Source of the DNA: Planctomycetaceae bacterium
GTDB taxonomy: Bacteria > Planctomycetota > Planctomycetia > Pirellulales > UBA1268
Assembly (NCBI GenBank): GCA_947459185.1
Contig: CANHCU010000025.1
Span: forward strand, 1 to 37,842
Direction of reading: 5' to 3'
Length of the DNA stretch: 37,842 nucleotides
Shown here: in pieces, positions 27,599-36,721 of the stretch
How positions within the stretch are numbered: the stretch's first letter is position 1
Layout of the letters: each line of letters opens with the position of its first letter
Translations under genes and position numbers: made by a program
The notes under the pieces: generated by a model
Seen by the model: the letters and a program-made list of their open reading frames with translations, nothing else
What the model was told of the DNA's origin: nothing
The model's database searches: none

Positions 27599-29830
27599 AT
27601 GGCCCCGCGGAAACCCGAGATGCCCGTCTGGGTCGCAGCGGCGGCCATCGTCGCGCTCACCTGCGTCGCCTACCTGAACTCGTTCACCGGCGATTTCGTC
27701 TTCGATGACATCCCGGAGATCGCGTCCAATCCTGCACTCGACCGGCTGTGGCCGCCGTGGGGGCCGATGTTCGGCGGCGAGAACCCGGCCCGGCCGCTAC
27801 CCTATTTCTCGTTCGCAGTCGATCGGGCGATCTGGGGAAACGCGAAGTTCGGCTACCACCTCACGAATCTGGTGGTGCATGTCATCGCGGCGCTGGCGCT
27901 CTTCGACCTGACGAGGCGCACGCTTCTTTCCCCCAGGCTCCGCGACTGCTGGGGCAGCCGGGCGGTCGCGCTCGCGCTCGTGATCGCCGGACTCTGGGCC
28001 GTGCACCCTCTCCAGACGCAGGCGGTCACCTACGTCTACCAGCGGATCGAGTCGATGGCCGGGATGTTCTGTCTAGTCTCGCTGGCGGCCTTCGCCCGGG
28101 CAATGGCCGCCGGCTGGTCGCAGAAGTCGCTCGTGGCCAGCGTGGCGGCCTGCGCCGCCGCCATGGCCTGCAAGGAGAACGCCGTCGTCCTGCCGGTCCT
28201 GCTTGTGCTCTACGACTGGTTCTTCACACCGGCCGATACGCCGGCGGACTGGCGGGCAGATGTCCGCCACCGCAGCGGCTTCCACACGGCCTGTTTCCTG
28301 ACCTGGATCATTCTGGCGGCGGTCATTCTTTCACAGGCCCGCGAATACCAGGAGTTCGGCGCGTCGAAGCGGTCGCCACTCACCTACGCCCTGACACAGC
28401 CAGGCGTGATCCTCCACTACCTGCGGCTGGCGATCCTGCCGTTGGGGCAATGTTTTGACCATAGCGGCTGGCCCGCCGTCGAGCAGTTCGAGGCCGGCCA
28501 ACTGCCGGCGTACGTGGCGATCGCCGCGGTCGCGGGACTCTCCCTGTTCGGCACGGTGCGGCGGCAGCCCTGGGCCTGGCTCGGCATGTTCTTTCTGGGC
28601 ACGCTCGCGCCGACCTCGAGCGTGATGCCTGTCGAGGCCTTTGCCAACGAGCACCGCATGTACCTGCCGCTCGCAGCGGTGCTGGCGGCGGTCGTGCTCG
28701 GTGTCGCCGGACTGGGCCCCCGGATGCTTCGCGGGGTTGCGAGCAATGAGGCGCCGCTCGGCCGTGCCGGCATGGTCACGGCAGCCATCGTCGCCCTCGC
28801 GCTCGTCGGGCTGACGCACGCCCGCAACCACGTCTATCGCTCGGGTACCGCCATCTGGGTCGACGTGCTCGACCACGATCCGTACAACTACCGGGCGCTG
28901 TGGCAGTTGGCGGTCAAGCTGGACTGGCTCGGCAACGAGCAGGATGCCTTCACGACGGCCGACCGGGCGCTCGCCGGCAAACCGACCTGCGAAGTCTACG
29001 CCGACCTCGCCCGTGCCAAGCTTTCCGCCGGCGACTATCCGGCGGCGGAACGTCGTTTCCGCCGGGGGCTCGAGCGGCAACGGGCTGCCCTGCCGGCCGA
29101 CGACCACGCCGTCCTCTCCGCCACCAACGACCTCGCCACCGCGTTGCATCTCGCCGGCAGGGTGAAGGAGGCCGCAGACCTGAGCGATACCGCAATCGCC
29201 GCCATGCGGCGGGTGCTCGGTAGCGACGACACTATCACGCTCCGGGCGGAGCAGTTCATCGCCGAGGGCCTCGCCAACCGCGGCGACCTGACGGCAGCGG
29301 AAGAACTCGCCCGTACATCGCTGCAGCACGCCCGCGGGGCGAGACACGCCGGCGACCCGATCGTCGTCGCCGGGGCGATCAGCCTGGCGCGGGTGCTCGG
29401 CGCGGCCGGCAAGGCTGCCGAGGGCGAGCAACTCGTGACACGGTCGCTCGACGGCCTCGCCGGACTGGGACCGCGGCGGAAAAGCGAACGGCTCGTGCTC
29501 GAAGATTTGCGGGCCGAGTTGCTGGAACAGGAAGGCAGGCTCGACGAGGCGGTCGACGTGCGGCGTCGGCTCGCCGCCACCTACGAACGGTTGCAAGGCC
29601 GGAACAGCCCTCTGGCCGCGTCGGCGGTCGACAAACACACGTTGGCCTTGGCGGCCCAGGCCACTGCCCGGGGCGACCACGCGCAGGCAGTGGAAATCTA
29701 TGCGAGAATGGTGGAGAAGTATCGGGCGGGCCTGGGAGCCGATCATCCCGACACCCGCGGCATGGCAGCGAAGCGGCAGGAAGCCGCGGAGCAAGCCCGA
29801 CGCGGAGCCGACGCATCGGCGCCGCCTTGA
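27599..29830 (+). CDS. TMTC-like GT-C membrane protein with TPRs, paralogue 2
   Basis: A 743-residue homologue of the flanking genes. Membrane part (about 1-400): FVFDDIPEIASNPAL with Asp36-Asp37 in the first outer loop, RPLPYFSFAVDRAIWG, FGYHLTNLVVHVIAALALF, HPLQTQAVTYVYQRIESM, CKENAVVLPVLLVLYDWFF and PTSSVMPVEAFANEHRMYLPL. The soluble part (about 430-743) has kinesin-light-chain-like TPRs (ERRFRRGLERQRAALP, AMRRVLGSDD, EYARMVEKYRAGLGADHPDT-like end). The start is the ATG at 27599, 17 bp after the DUF202 stop; the longer open frame to 27152 overlaps DUF202 and lacks similarity. It is much closer in sequence to paralogue 3 than to paralogue 1. Probable envelope glycosyltransferase with a TPR partner-binding domain; the enzymatic role is inferred. 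Confidence 0.87.
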   Translation: MAPRKPEMPVWVAAAAIVALTCVAYLNSFTGDFVFDDIPEIASNPALDRLWPPWGPMFGGENPARPLPYFSFAVDRAIWGNAKFGYHLTNLVVHVIAALALFDLTRRTLLSPRLRDCWGSRAVALALVIAGLWAVHPLQTQAVTYVYQRIESMAGMFCLVSLAAFARAMAAGWSQKSLVASVAACAAAMACKENAVVLPVLLVLYDWFFTPADTPADWRADVRHRSGFHTACFLTWIILAAVILSQAREYQEFGASKRSPLTYALTQPGVILHYLRLAILPLGQCFDHSGWPAVEQFEAGQLPAYVAIAAVAGLSLFGTVRRQPWAWLGMFFLGTLAPTSSVMPVEAFANEHRMYLPLAAVLAAVVLGVAGLGPRMLRGVASNEAPLGRAGMVTAAIVALALVGLTHARNHVYRSGTAIWVDVLDHDPYNYRALWQLAVKLDWLGNEQDAFTTADRALAGKPTCEVYADLARAKLSAGDYPAAERRFRRGLERQRAALPADDHAVLSATNDLATALHLAGRVKEAADLSDTAIAAMRRVLGSDDTITLRAEQFIAEGLANRGDLTAAEELARTSLQHARGARHAGDPIVVAGAISLARVLGAAGKAAEGEQLVTRSLDGLAGLGPRRKSERLVLEDLRAELLEQEGRLDEAVDVRRRLAATYERLQGRNSPLAASAVDKHTLALAAQATARGDHAQAVEIYARMVEKYRAGLGADHPDTRGMAAKRQEAAEQARRGADASAPP

Positions 29831-29866
29831 CGCCAGGGCCCGCTCGCCCCAACTCGAAACTGGAAA

Positions 29867-32107
29867 ATGATGCTCTCGCCCCGTCAGGCCGCTGTCTGCA
29901 TTGCTGCCCTCACCGGCCTGGCCTATCTCAACTCGTTTGGCGGTGAGTTCGTCTTCGACGACGTCCCGGAGATCGCGTTCAACCCAGCGCTCGACCAGCT
30001 CCTCCCGCCGTGGGAGGCGATGTTCCACGGCCAGAAGGCCCCGGCCCGGCCGCTGCCCTATCTCTCGTTCGCGGTCGACCGGGCGGTCTGGGGACCGTCG
30101 CCCTTCGGCTATCACGTCACGAACCTGGCAGTGCATGTCATCGCGGCGCTCGCCCTTTTCGACCTGACGCGGCTCACGCTCCTCTCGCCCCGGCTCCACG
30201 GCCGCTGGGGAAGCCGGGCCGTCTCACTCTCGCTTGTCATCGCCGGGCTGTGGGCCGTCCACCCGCTCCAGACCCAGGCGGTTACCTATGTCTACCAGCG
30301 GATCGAGTCGATGGCCGGGATGTTCTGCCTGCTCTCGCTCGCGGCATTCGCCCGCTCGCTGGCCGCCAACTGGTCGCGAAAGTGGCTCGTGGCGAGCGTG
30401 GCGGCCTGCGCCGCCGCCATGGCCTGCAAGGAAAATGCCGTCGTGCTGCCGGTGCTGATCCTCTGCTACGACTGGCTCTTTGCGCCCGCCGCCGCGACAG
30501 CAGGAGGGCTTCGAGCCACGCTCGCCATCTGGCGGGCCCGCGCATGGAGCCAGCGTCGCTTCTATCTCGCCCTGGCGCTCACCTGGCTTGTCCTCGCCGG
30601 CGTGCTTGTGTCGCAGGTGGGCGAATACCAGGAGTTCTCAGCGGGAAAGCGGTCGCCGCTCACCTATGCCCTGACCCAGCCGGGGGTGATCATGCACTAC
30701 CTGCGGCTGGCGGTGCTGCCGGTGGGCCAGTGCCTCGACTCCAGCGGCTGGCCCGCCGTCGAGCGGTTTGAGGCCGGCCAGTTGCCGGCCTATGTGGCCA
30801 TTCTCACGCTCGTCGCCCTTTCCATTTTTGGCATGGTTCGGCGGCAGCCGTGGGCCTGGCTCGGTGTGTTTTTTCTGGGCACGCTCGCACCGACATCGAG
30901 CGTGATGCCGGTGGAGGCCTTCGTCAACGAGCACCGCATGTACCTGCCATTGGCCGCGGTGCTGGCGGCGGTCGTGCTCGGTGTCGCCGAACTGGGCCCC
31001 CGCCTTGTTCGTGGGACGACGACAGGGGCGGCATCGGTCGGTCGCACCGGCCTGATCGCTGCCGCCATCGTGGCGGCCGGCCTCATCCTGCTCACGCATA
31101 CGCGAACCCAGCTCTATTGGTCCAAGGCGGCGATCTGGAACGACGTGCTCGACCACGATCCAGGCAACTACCGGGCGCTCTGGCAGTTTGCCACGATGCT
31201 GGAACGCAGCGGCGACGAAGCCAGAGCCTTCGAATGCGCCGACCGGGCCCTCGACCGCAAGCCTTCCTGCGATGTCTACGGCACGCTTGCCGGCATCCGG
31301 CTGGCGGCCGGCGACCACGAAGGGGCGGAGCGGCGGTGCCGCCGGGGGCTCGAGCGGCAGCGGGCGGCCCTACCGTCCGACGATCGTGCCGTCCTCTGCA
31401 CGACCGGGGATCTCGCCACGGCCCTCTGGCTCCAGGGCAAGGGGGATGAGGCCGAGCAGCTCTGCGCCGCCTCGATCGCCGACATGCGGCGGGTGCTCGG
31501 CGAGGATCATGCCGTCACGCTGCGGGCCGAGCAGTTTCTTGCAGAGGGCCTTGCGAAGCGGGGCGAGCATGCCGCCGCGGAAGCACTCGCCCGGCAGGCC
31601 CTCGCCAGGGCCCGCGAGGCGGAGGGCCCCGGCGGTCCGATCGCCGTCAACGCCGCGATCACGCTGGCGCGGGTGCTCGGCGCCGCGGGTAAGACCACGG
31701 AGGCCGAACGGCTCATGCGGCAGACGCTCGACGAGGTGATTCGACAGGGCTCGCGACAGCAGAATGACCGACTCATGATCGAGGCGACATGGGCCGAGTT
31801 TCTGGAGAAGAGCGGGCGGATCGACGAGGCGGTTGCCGTCCGGCGCCGCGTGGTCGACACAACCGAACGACTGCATGGTCGCGACAGCGTGCTGACGGCT
31901 TCGGCCCTCAACAAGCACGCGCTCGCCGTGGCGGCCCAGGCCTCCGCCCGAGGCGACCACGCCAGAGCGGCAGACATCTACAGCCGCGTGCACGCGGTCT
32001 ATAGAGAGGGCCTGGGACCTGACCATGCCGACACGCTCGCCGTCGCGGGGAAGCTGCAGGCTGCTCTTGAAGTGGGCAGACAGGCTGCCACCACACCAGC
32101 CCCGTGA
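29867..32107 (+). CDS. TMTC-like GT-C membrane protein with TPRs, paralogue 3
   Basis: A 746-residue paralogue. It has the same layout: Asp31-Asp32 in EFVFDDVPEIAFNP, RPLPYLSFAVDRAVWG, FGYHVTNLAVHVIAALALF, HPLQTQAVTYVYQRIESMAGM, CKENAVVLPVLILCYDWLF, SPLTYALTQPGVIMHYLRLA and PTSSVMPVEAFVNEHRMYLPL, then TPRs to the end. Many blocks are identical at protein level to paralogue 2, pointing to a fairly recent tandem duplication. The start is the first of two adjacent ATGs at 29867, 36 bp after the previous stop, with only a weak GGAA upstream. It is the last gene of the plus-strand block. A 13-bp tandem repeat and a strong hairpin terminator follow the stop. Confidence 0.87.
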   Translation: MMLSPRQAAVCIAALTGLAYLNSFGGEFVFDDVPEIAFNPALDQLLPPWEAMFHGQKAPARPLPYLSFAVDRAVWGPSPFGYHVTNLAVHVIAALALFDLTRLTLLSPRLHGRWGSRAVSLSLVIAGLWAVHPLQTQAVTYVYQRIESMAGMFCLLSLAAFARSLAANWSRKWLVASVAACAAAMACKENAVVLPVLILCYDWLFAPAAATAGGLRATLAIWRARAWSQRRFYLALALTWLVLAGVLVSQVGEYQEFSAGKRSPLTYALTQPGVIMHYLRLAVLPVGQCLDSSGWPAVERFEAGQLPAYVAILTLVALSIFGMVRRQPWAWLGVFFLGTLAPTSSVMPVEAFVNEHRMYLPLAAVLAAVVLGVAELGPRLVRGTTTGAASVGRTGLIAAAIVAAGLILLTHTRTQLYWSKAAIWNDVLDHDPGNYRALWQFATMLERSGDEARAFECADRALDRKPSCDVYGTLAGIRLAAGDHEGAERRCRRGLERQRAALPSDDRAVLCTTGDLATALWLQGKGDEAEQLCAASIADMRRVLGEDHAVTLRAEQFLAEGLAKRGEHAAAEALARQALARAREAEGPGGPIAVNAAITLARVLGAAGKTTEAERLMRQTLDEVIRQGSRQQNDRLMIEATWAEFLEKSGRIDEAVAVRRRVVDTTERLHGRDSVLTASALNKHALAVAAQASARGDHARAADIYSRVHAVYREGLGPDHADTLAVAGKLQAALEVGRQAATTPAP

Positions 32108-32108
32108 T

Positions 32109-32154
32109 GCCACGACGCCATGCCACGACGCCATGCCACGACGCCATGCCACGA
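32109..32154. repeat. 13-bp tandem repeat
   Basis: Three perfect copies of GCCACGACGCCAT (32109-32121, 32122-32134, 32135-32147) plus a partial GCCACGA. They start one base after the stop codon of paralogue 3. A 13-bp unit shifts frame each copy, so it is not coding. Likely slippage-prone and variable between strains. Confidence 0.9.
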
Positions 32155-32160
32155 GGACCA

Positions 32161-32210
32161 CAAAAAGAAAAACCGCGGCCGGGATTGCTCCCGGCCGCGG
32201 CGTTTTCGCT
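32161..32210. terminator. Bidirectional intrinsic terminator
   Basis: A perfect 11-bp GC stem, CCGCGGCCGGG (32173-32183) with CCCGGCCGCGG (32190-32200), around ATTGCT. It is flanked by an A-rich tract on the left (CAAAAAGAAAAA) and CGTTTTCGCTT on the right. It can therefore serve both the plus-strand TMTC block and the convergent DUF1559 gene. A second small hairpin, CTGACG-AGAG-CGTCAG (32233-32248), lies closer to the DUF1559 stop. Confidence 0.85.
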
Positions 32211-32284
32211 TCTGCTTGGGTGAGTTTCGCGACTGACGAGAGCGTCAGCAGTTCAACTCAGGCCACGATGGCATGAATCCAGGC

Positions 32285-33253
32285 TCACGGAAGCTCCGCG
32301 ACAGCCTCGCCGTTGTTGCGAGTGTAGACGGCGGCCAGTACCGAGCCGTCGACGTCCTGACTGATCGCCGACGTGTGGCCGTCGCCGTAGCCATGGAGCA
32401 TCAGGCCGCCCGTGTGGAAGCTGCCCAGGCCCTGCGTGTCAGCAGCGCCGTAGAAGTTTCCGCGGGTGTTGGTGCTGCCAGTAACGAACCGCCCGGCGAT
32501 CTTCGTGATCGTCGGCTGGGCGCCCTGAACAACCGTAACCGTGGACGCCGCCGGCGTGATCCATGATGTCTGACCACGCGCCCAGGCGAACTGACCGTCA
32601 GAGCCGCAGACCTCGCCGATCATGACCGTCTTCGAAAGGCCATCGCCCACCTGTCGGGTGTCGATGCCGCCATACGAAGTATTCGCCCGAAGCGTGGTCT
32701 CGTTCGACCAGATGTGCTTCGTGAGCATGCCACCACCCGTGTTATCGGTGCTGTAGGGCTCACCAGCGGCAAGCCAACCGACAGCCGCACAGCCCTTGTA
32801 GTTGGTCAACCCCTGTTCGCCAGACGTGTTGGTGGAAACGGGATTGGTCAACGTCGAGCTCGGGCAGATCAACTGTGGCAGCGCCGTGTTGCCAGCGCCA
32901 CCGGTTGCGGCGGTTGCTGCAGAGTAGTCGGTCGCGAACCGACCCGTGGCCGTCGACAGGTTGTTGTAGAGATTCACTTCCTCGACGAACGGCAGGATGT
33001 GAACGATCCAGCTCCAACCAGCAACGGTGTGAACGGAACGGTCATTCGCAGCCGGCAGACGCTTCCGGGTGCTCTCGTAATTCAAGCAGGCGAGGCCCAA
33101 CTGCTTGGTGTTGTTGGTGCAAGCACTGCGACGAGCAGCTTCACGTGCCTGCTGGACGGCCGGCAACAGCAGGCCAACCAGCGTGCCGATGATCGCGATG
33201 ACCACCAGCAGTTCGACGAGGGTGAAACCCCCGCGAGTCTTGGAAATTGTCAT
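32285..33253 (-). CDS. DUF1559 protein with type II/IV prepilin-like N-terminus
   Basis: This 322-residue protein has the planctomycete DUF1559 (SBP_bac_10-like) pattern. The N-terminus is a prepilin leader and helix: short basic segment KTRGG, then [33 protein letters not shown], with cleavage expected after the Gly before Phe. The following [18 protein letters not shown] and the C-terminal [13 protein letters not shown] block are family landmarks. The latter has ten residues between His and Asp-Gly, where the usual H-X9-DG tail has nine. The start at 33253 is supported by GGAGG seven bases upstream. It is a pseudopilin-like surface or secretion component; the exact role of this large family is unknown. 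No pilus assembly genes adjoin it. Confidence 0.93.
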   Translation of the reverse strand: MTISKTRGGFTLVELLVVIAIIGTLVGLLLPAVQQAREAARRSACTNNTKQLGLACLNYESTRKRLPAANDRSVHTVAGWSWIVHILPFVEEVNLYNNLSTATGRFATDYSAATAATGGAGNTALPQLICPSSTLTNPVSTNTSGEQGLTNYKGCAAVGWLAAGEPYSTDNTGGGMLTKHIWSNETTLRANTSYGGIDTRQVGDGLSKTVMIGEVCGSDGQFAWARGQTSWITPAASTVTVVQGAQPTITKIAGRFVTGSTNTRGNFYGAADTQGLGSFHTGGLMLHGYGDGHTSAISQDVDGSVLAAVYTRNNGEAVAELP

Positions 33254-33693
33254 GAGAATCCTCCACCCAAAAAGGGCATGAAAAGAAAAGAAACGATGAA
33301 AAACCCGATTGTCACGAATCAACCGACAGAAACCGCAGGAAATCTTCGAAAACCCTTGTTCTCAATCCAACATGACACCGTCAACCGTTAGCCACCCTTT
33401 CCGCATGACACACGGCGCCGACAAAGCCCTGACTTTCTTCGCCGGCTGACGAATTGAGGGGTTTTCGAACCCTCCCCACGAATCTTTGGATTATTAATGA
33501 TGAGATACGCCGCCGTCAATGGGCTGGTTCACGGCGATGCAGAAAAATTTCGGCATTGTAAGAAAGGCCGCCGTACACTCTCGGCCGAAGCCCGCATAGA
33601 CACTTCATTTTAGCGGCTTTCCAGTCCTTTTTGGCAGGGCTTTTTCGTGGTTGGCACCACCCAACCCGGTTTTCCACGGTACGTTCTCCATCC
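33254..33693. other. Gene-free divergent region between DUF1559 and the permease
   Basis: These 440 bp hold no convincing gene. They contain a perfect 11-bp inverted repeat, TTCGAAAACCC (33345-33355) and GGGTTTTCGAA (33459-33469). The right arm itself forms a small hairpin, GGGTT-TTCG-AACCC (33459-33472). The stretch 33481-33510 (TTTGGATTATTAATGATGAG) is unusually AT-rich for this genome. The region must hold promoters for both divergent genes, but none can be assigned with confidence. Confidence 0.5.
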
Positions 33694-35508
<1,815 letters not shown>

Positions 35509-35664
35509 GGGCAGGCGATCCTGTTGCTTCCGGTGCGGGCTGGCATGGAACGAAACACGAACCGAGACGCCTGCCGCCCGGGCTGCTTGAACGACGGCAC
35601 GCGATGGTGTACATTCGTATCACACGCCTGCCCATTCACGAGCTCCATTCCGGGAGATCTACCG

Positions 35665-35898
35665 ATGACCTATGAAACCATTCGTGAAAGACTCGACACG
35701 CGTCCGTTTCAACCCTTTCGCGTGGTGACATCGAGTGGTCAAGCCTACGAGGTGCGACACCCGGAGATGGCCTTTCCGACGCGAACGGAAATGGTAATCG
35801 CGTCGCCCGACCGGAACGGCATCCCCTCTCGCGCCCGGCTGGTGTCGAACCTGCACATCACGGCCCTTGAGCCGATCGAAGCTGCTCCGGCATCGTGA
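35665..35898 (+). CDS. Small conserved planctomycete protein of unknown function
   Basis: A 77-residue protein starting MTYETIRERLDTRPFQPFRVV, then SSGQAYEVRHPEMAFPTRTEMVIASPD and a C-terminal VSNLHITALEPIE. Small proteins with this pattern (ETIR..L...PF.PF, then EVRHPE, then HI..LE) are common in planctomycete genomes; no function is known to me. The start at 35665 follows GGGAG about eight bases upstream, and an upstream TACATT (about 35609) could be a -10. Its last 41 bp overlap the end of the convergent apbE gene, so one of the two 3' ends has probably been extended. Confidence 0.75.
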   Translation: MTYETIRERLDTRPFQPFRVVTSSGQAYEVRHPEMAFPTRTEMVIASPDRNGIPSRARLVSNLHITALEPIEAAPAS

Positions 35899-36721
35899 TC
35901 GTGCCGTCGCGATCGGGCGCGAGGTCGAGCACGATCGCGGCCACCGCCCATGCGTCGGCTGCGGCGCAGGTTGTGGCCCGCACGGTAGCCGCGCGGCGGG
36001 GCCGCGATGCTGTCACCGGTCGGCCCGTGCGGGGATCGATCGGAGAACGGCCCGGACGGCAGGTCGATGTCGCGACCGCCTCACCGTCGGCGAGATCGAT
36101 CTCCCGTGAGTGCCCCTGACCGGCATCAGCGGCCGTCAGCCGCACCCGCCACGTGCGGCTCTTCGACGGCTGCCCCCAGGCCCGCACCTCGCCGCCAAGT
36201 TCCACCAGATGGGCCTTCGATCCCAAGGACACGAGCCGCTCGCCGATACGGTCCACCGCATATCCTGGGCCGATACCGCCCAGATCGATCGCGATCCCGG
36301 GGACGCTCTTGCGAAGTGCCGGCGGTGACAGTCGTGAGACGACATGCCGCATCCCGGTCGGACGACCACTTCCCGCCGGGCCGACGGTGATATCGAAGGC
36401 ACCCTCCGACTGCTCGTGGATCTCGCGGGCCGTTTCCACGAGCGTCACAAGATCCTTCGACACCGCTACCCATTCCCCCACAGCCGCCCGATTGAACCGG
36501 CTGGCGTCGGAATCATTCCGCCACGTGCTCGCCGCCCGGTCGATCCGCGCGAGCACCGCCTCCACGTCACGATGCACCTCGCCGCGGGTCATGCCGGGAA
36601 TGTCGGCGGCGAGCGCGACCCGGTAGGTCGTCCCCATCGCCGGGCCAGCAAGCGTGGACAACTCCGCGGCCGCAAGCGAGCACGTCAGCAGCAGCCAGAG
36701 TCCGACCACGCACCGGCTCAT
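35858..36721 (-). CDS. apbE: ApbE-like FAD:protein FMN transferase
   Basis: This 287-residue exported protein (signal about 1-18, LLLTCSLAAAE) resembles ApbE, which attaches FMN to a Thr of extracytoplasmic flavoproteins. Seen are PAMGTTYRV (28-35), WRNDSDASRFNRA, GAFDITVGP (107-115), AIDLGGIGPGYAVDRIGERL (144-163), VELGGEVRAWG, IDPRTGRPV and the C-terminal TTCAAADAWAVAAIVL. Oddities: it is shorter than usual (about 310-350). The stretch between TVGP and DLGG lacks the usual LWGFG-type segment, Lys of GGIxKGYAVD is Pro152, and the C-terminus stops soon after AAIVLDLAPD, inside the 41-bp convergent overlap. The start ATG (36721) overlaps the stop of the upstream NosR-like gene as ATGA, so the two are coupled and the neighbour is the natural substrate. 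Catalytic competence is uncertain. Confidence 0.82.
   Translation of the reverse strand: MSRCVVGLWLLLTCSLAAAELSTLAGPAMGTTYRVALAADIPGMTRGEVHRDVEAVLARIDRAASTWRNDSDASRFNRAAVGEWVAVSKDLVTLVETAREIHEQSEGAFDITVGPAGSGRPTGMRHVVSRLSPPALRKSVPGIAIDLGGIGPGYAVDRIGERLVSLGSKAHLVELGGEVRAWGQPSKSRTWRVRLTAADAGQGHSREIDLADGEAVATSTCRPGRSPIDPRTGRPVTASRPRRAATVRATTCAAADAWAVAAIVLDLAPDRDGTITMPEQLRSAQGP

Noticed and set aside
28331-30199. A 622-codon open frame on the minus strand
   Set aside because: It is antisense to two TMTC-like genes, rich in Arg/His/Gly as expected for a shadow frame, with no family similarity.
32285-33253. DUF1559 protein as an exosortase E substrate
   Set aside because: Its C-terminus ends GEAVAELP with no TM helix or basic tail, so it lacks a sorting signal.
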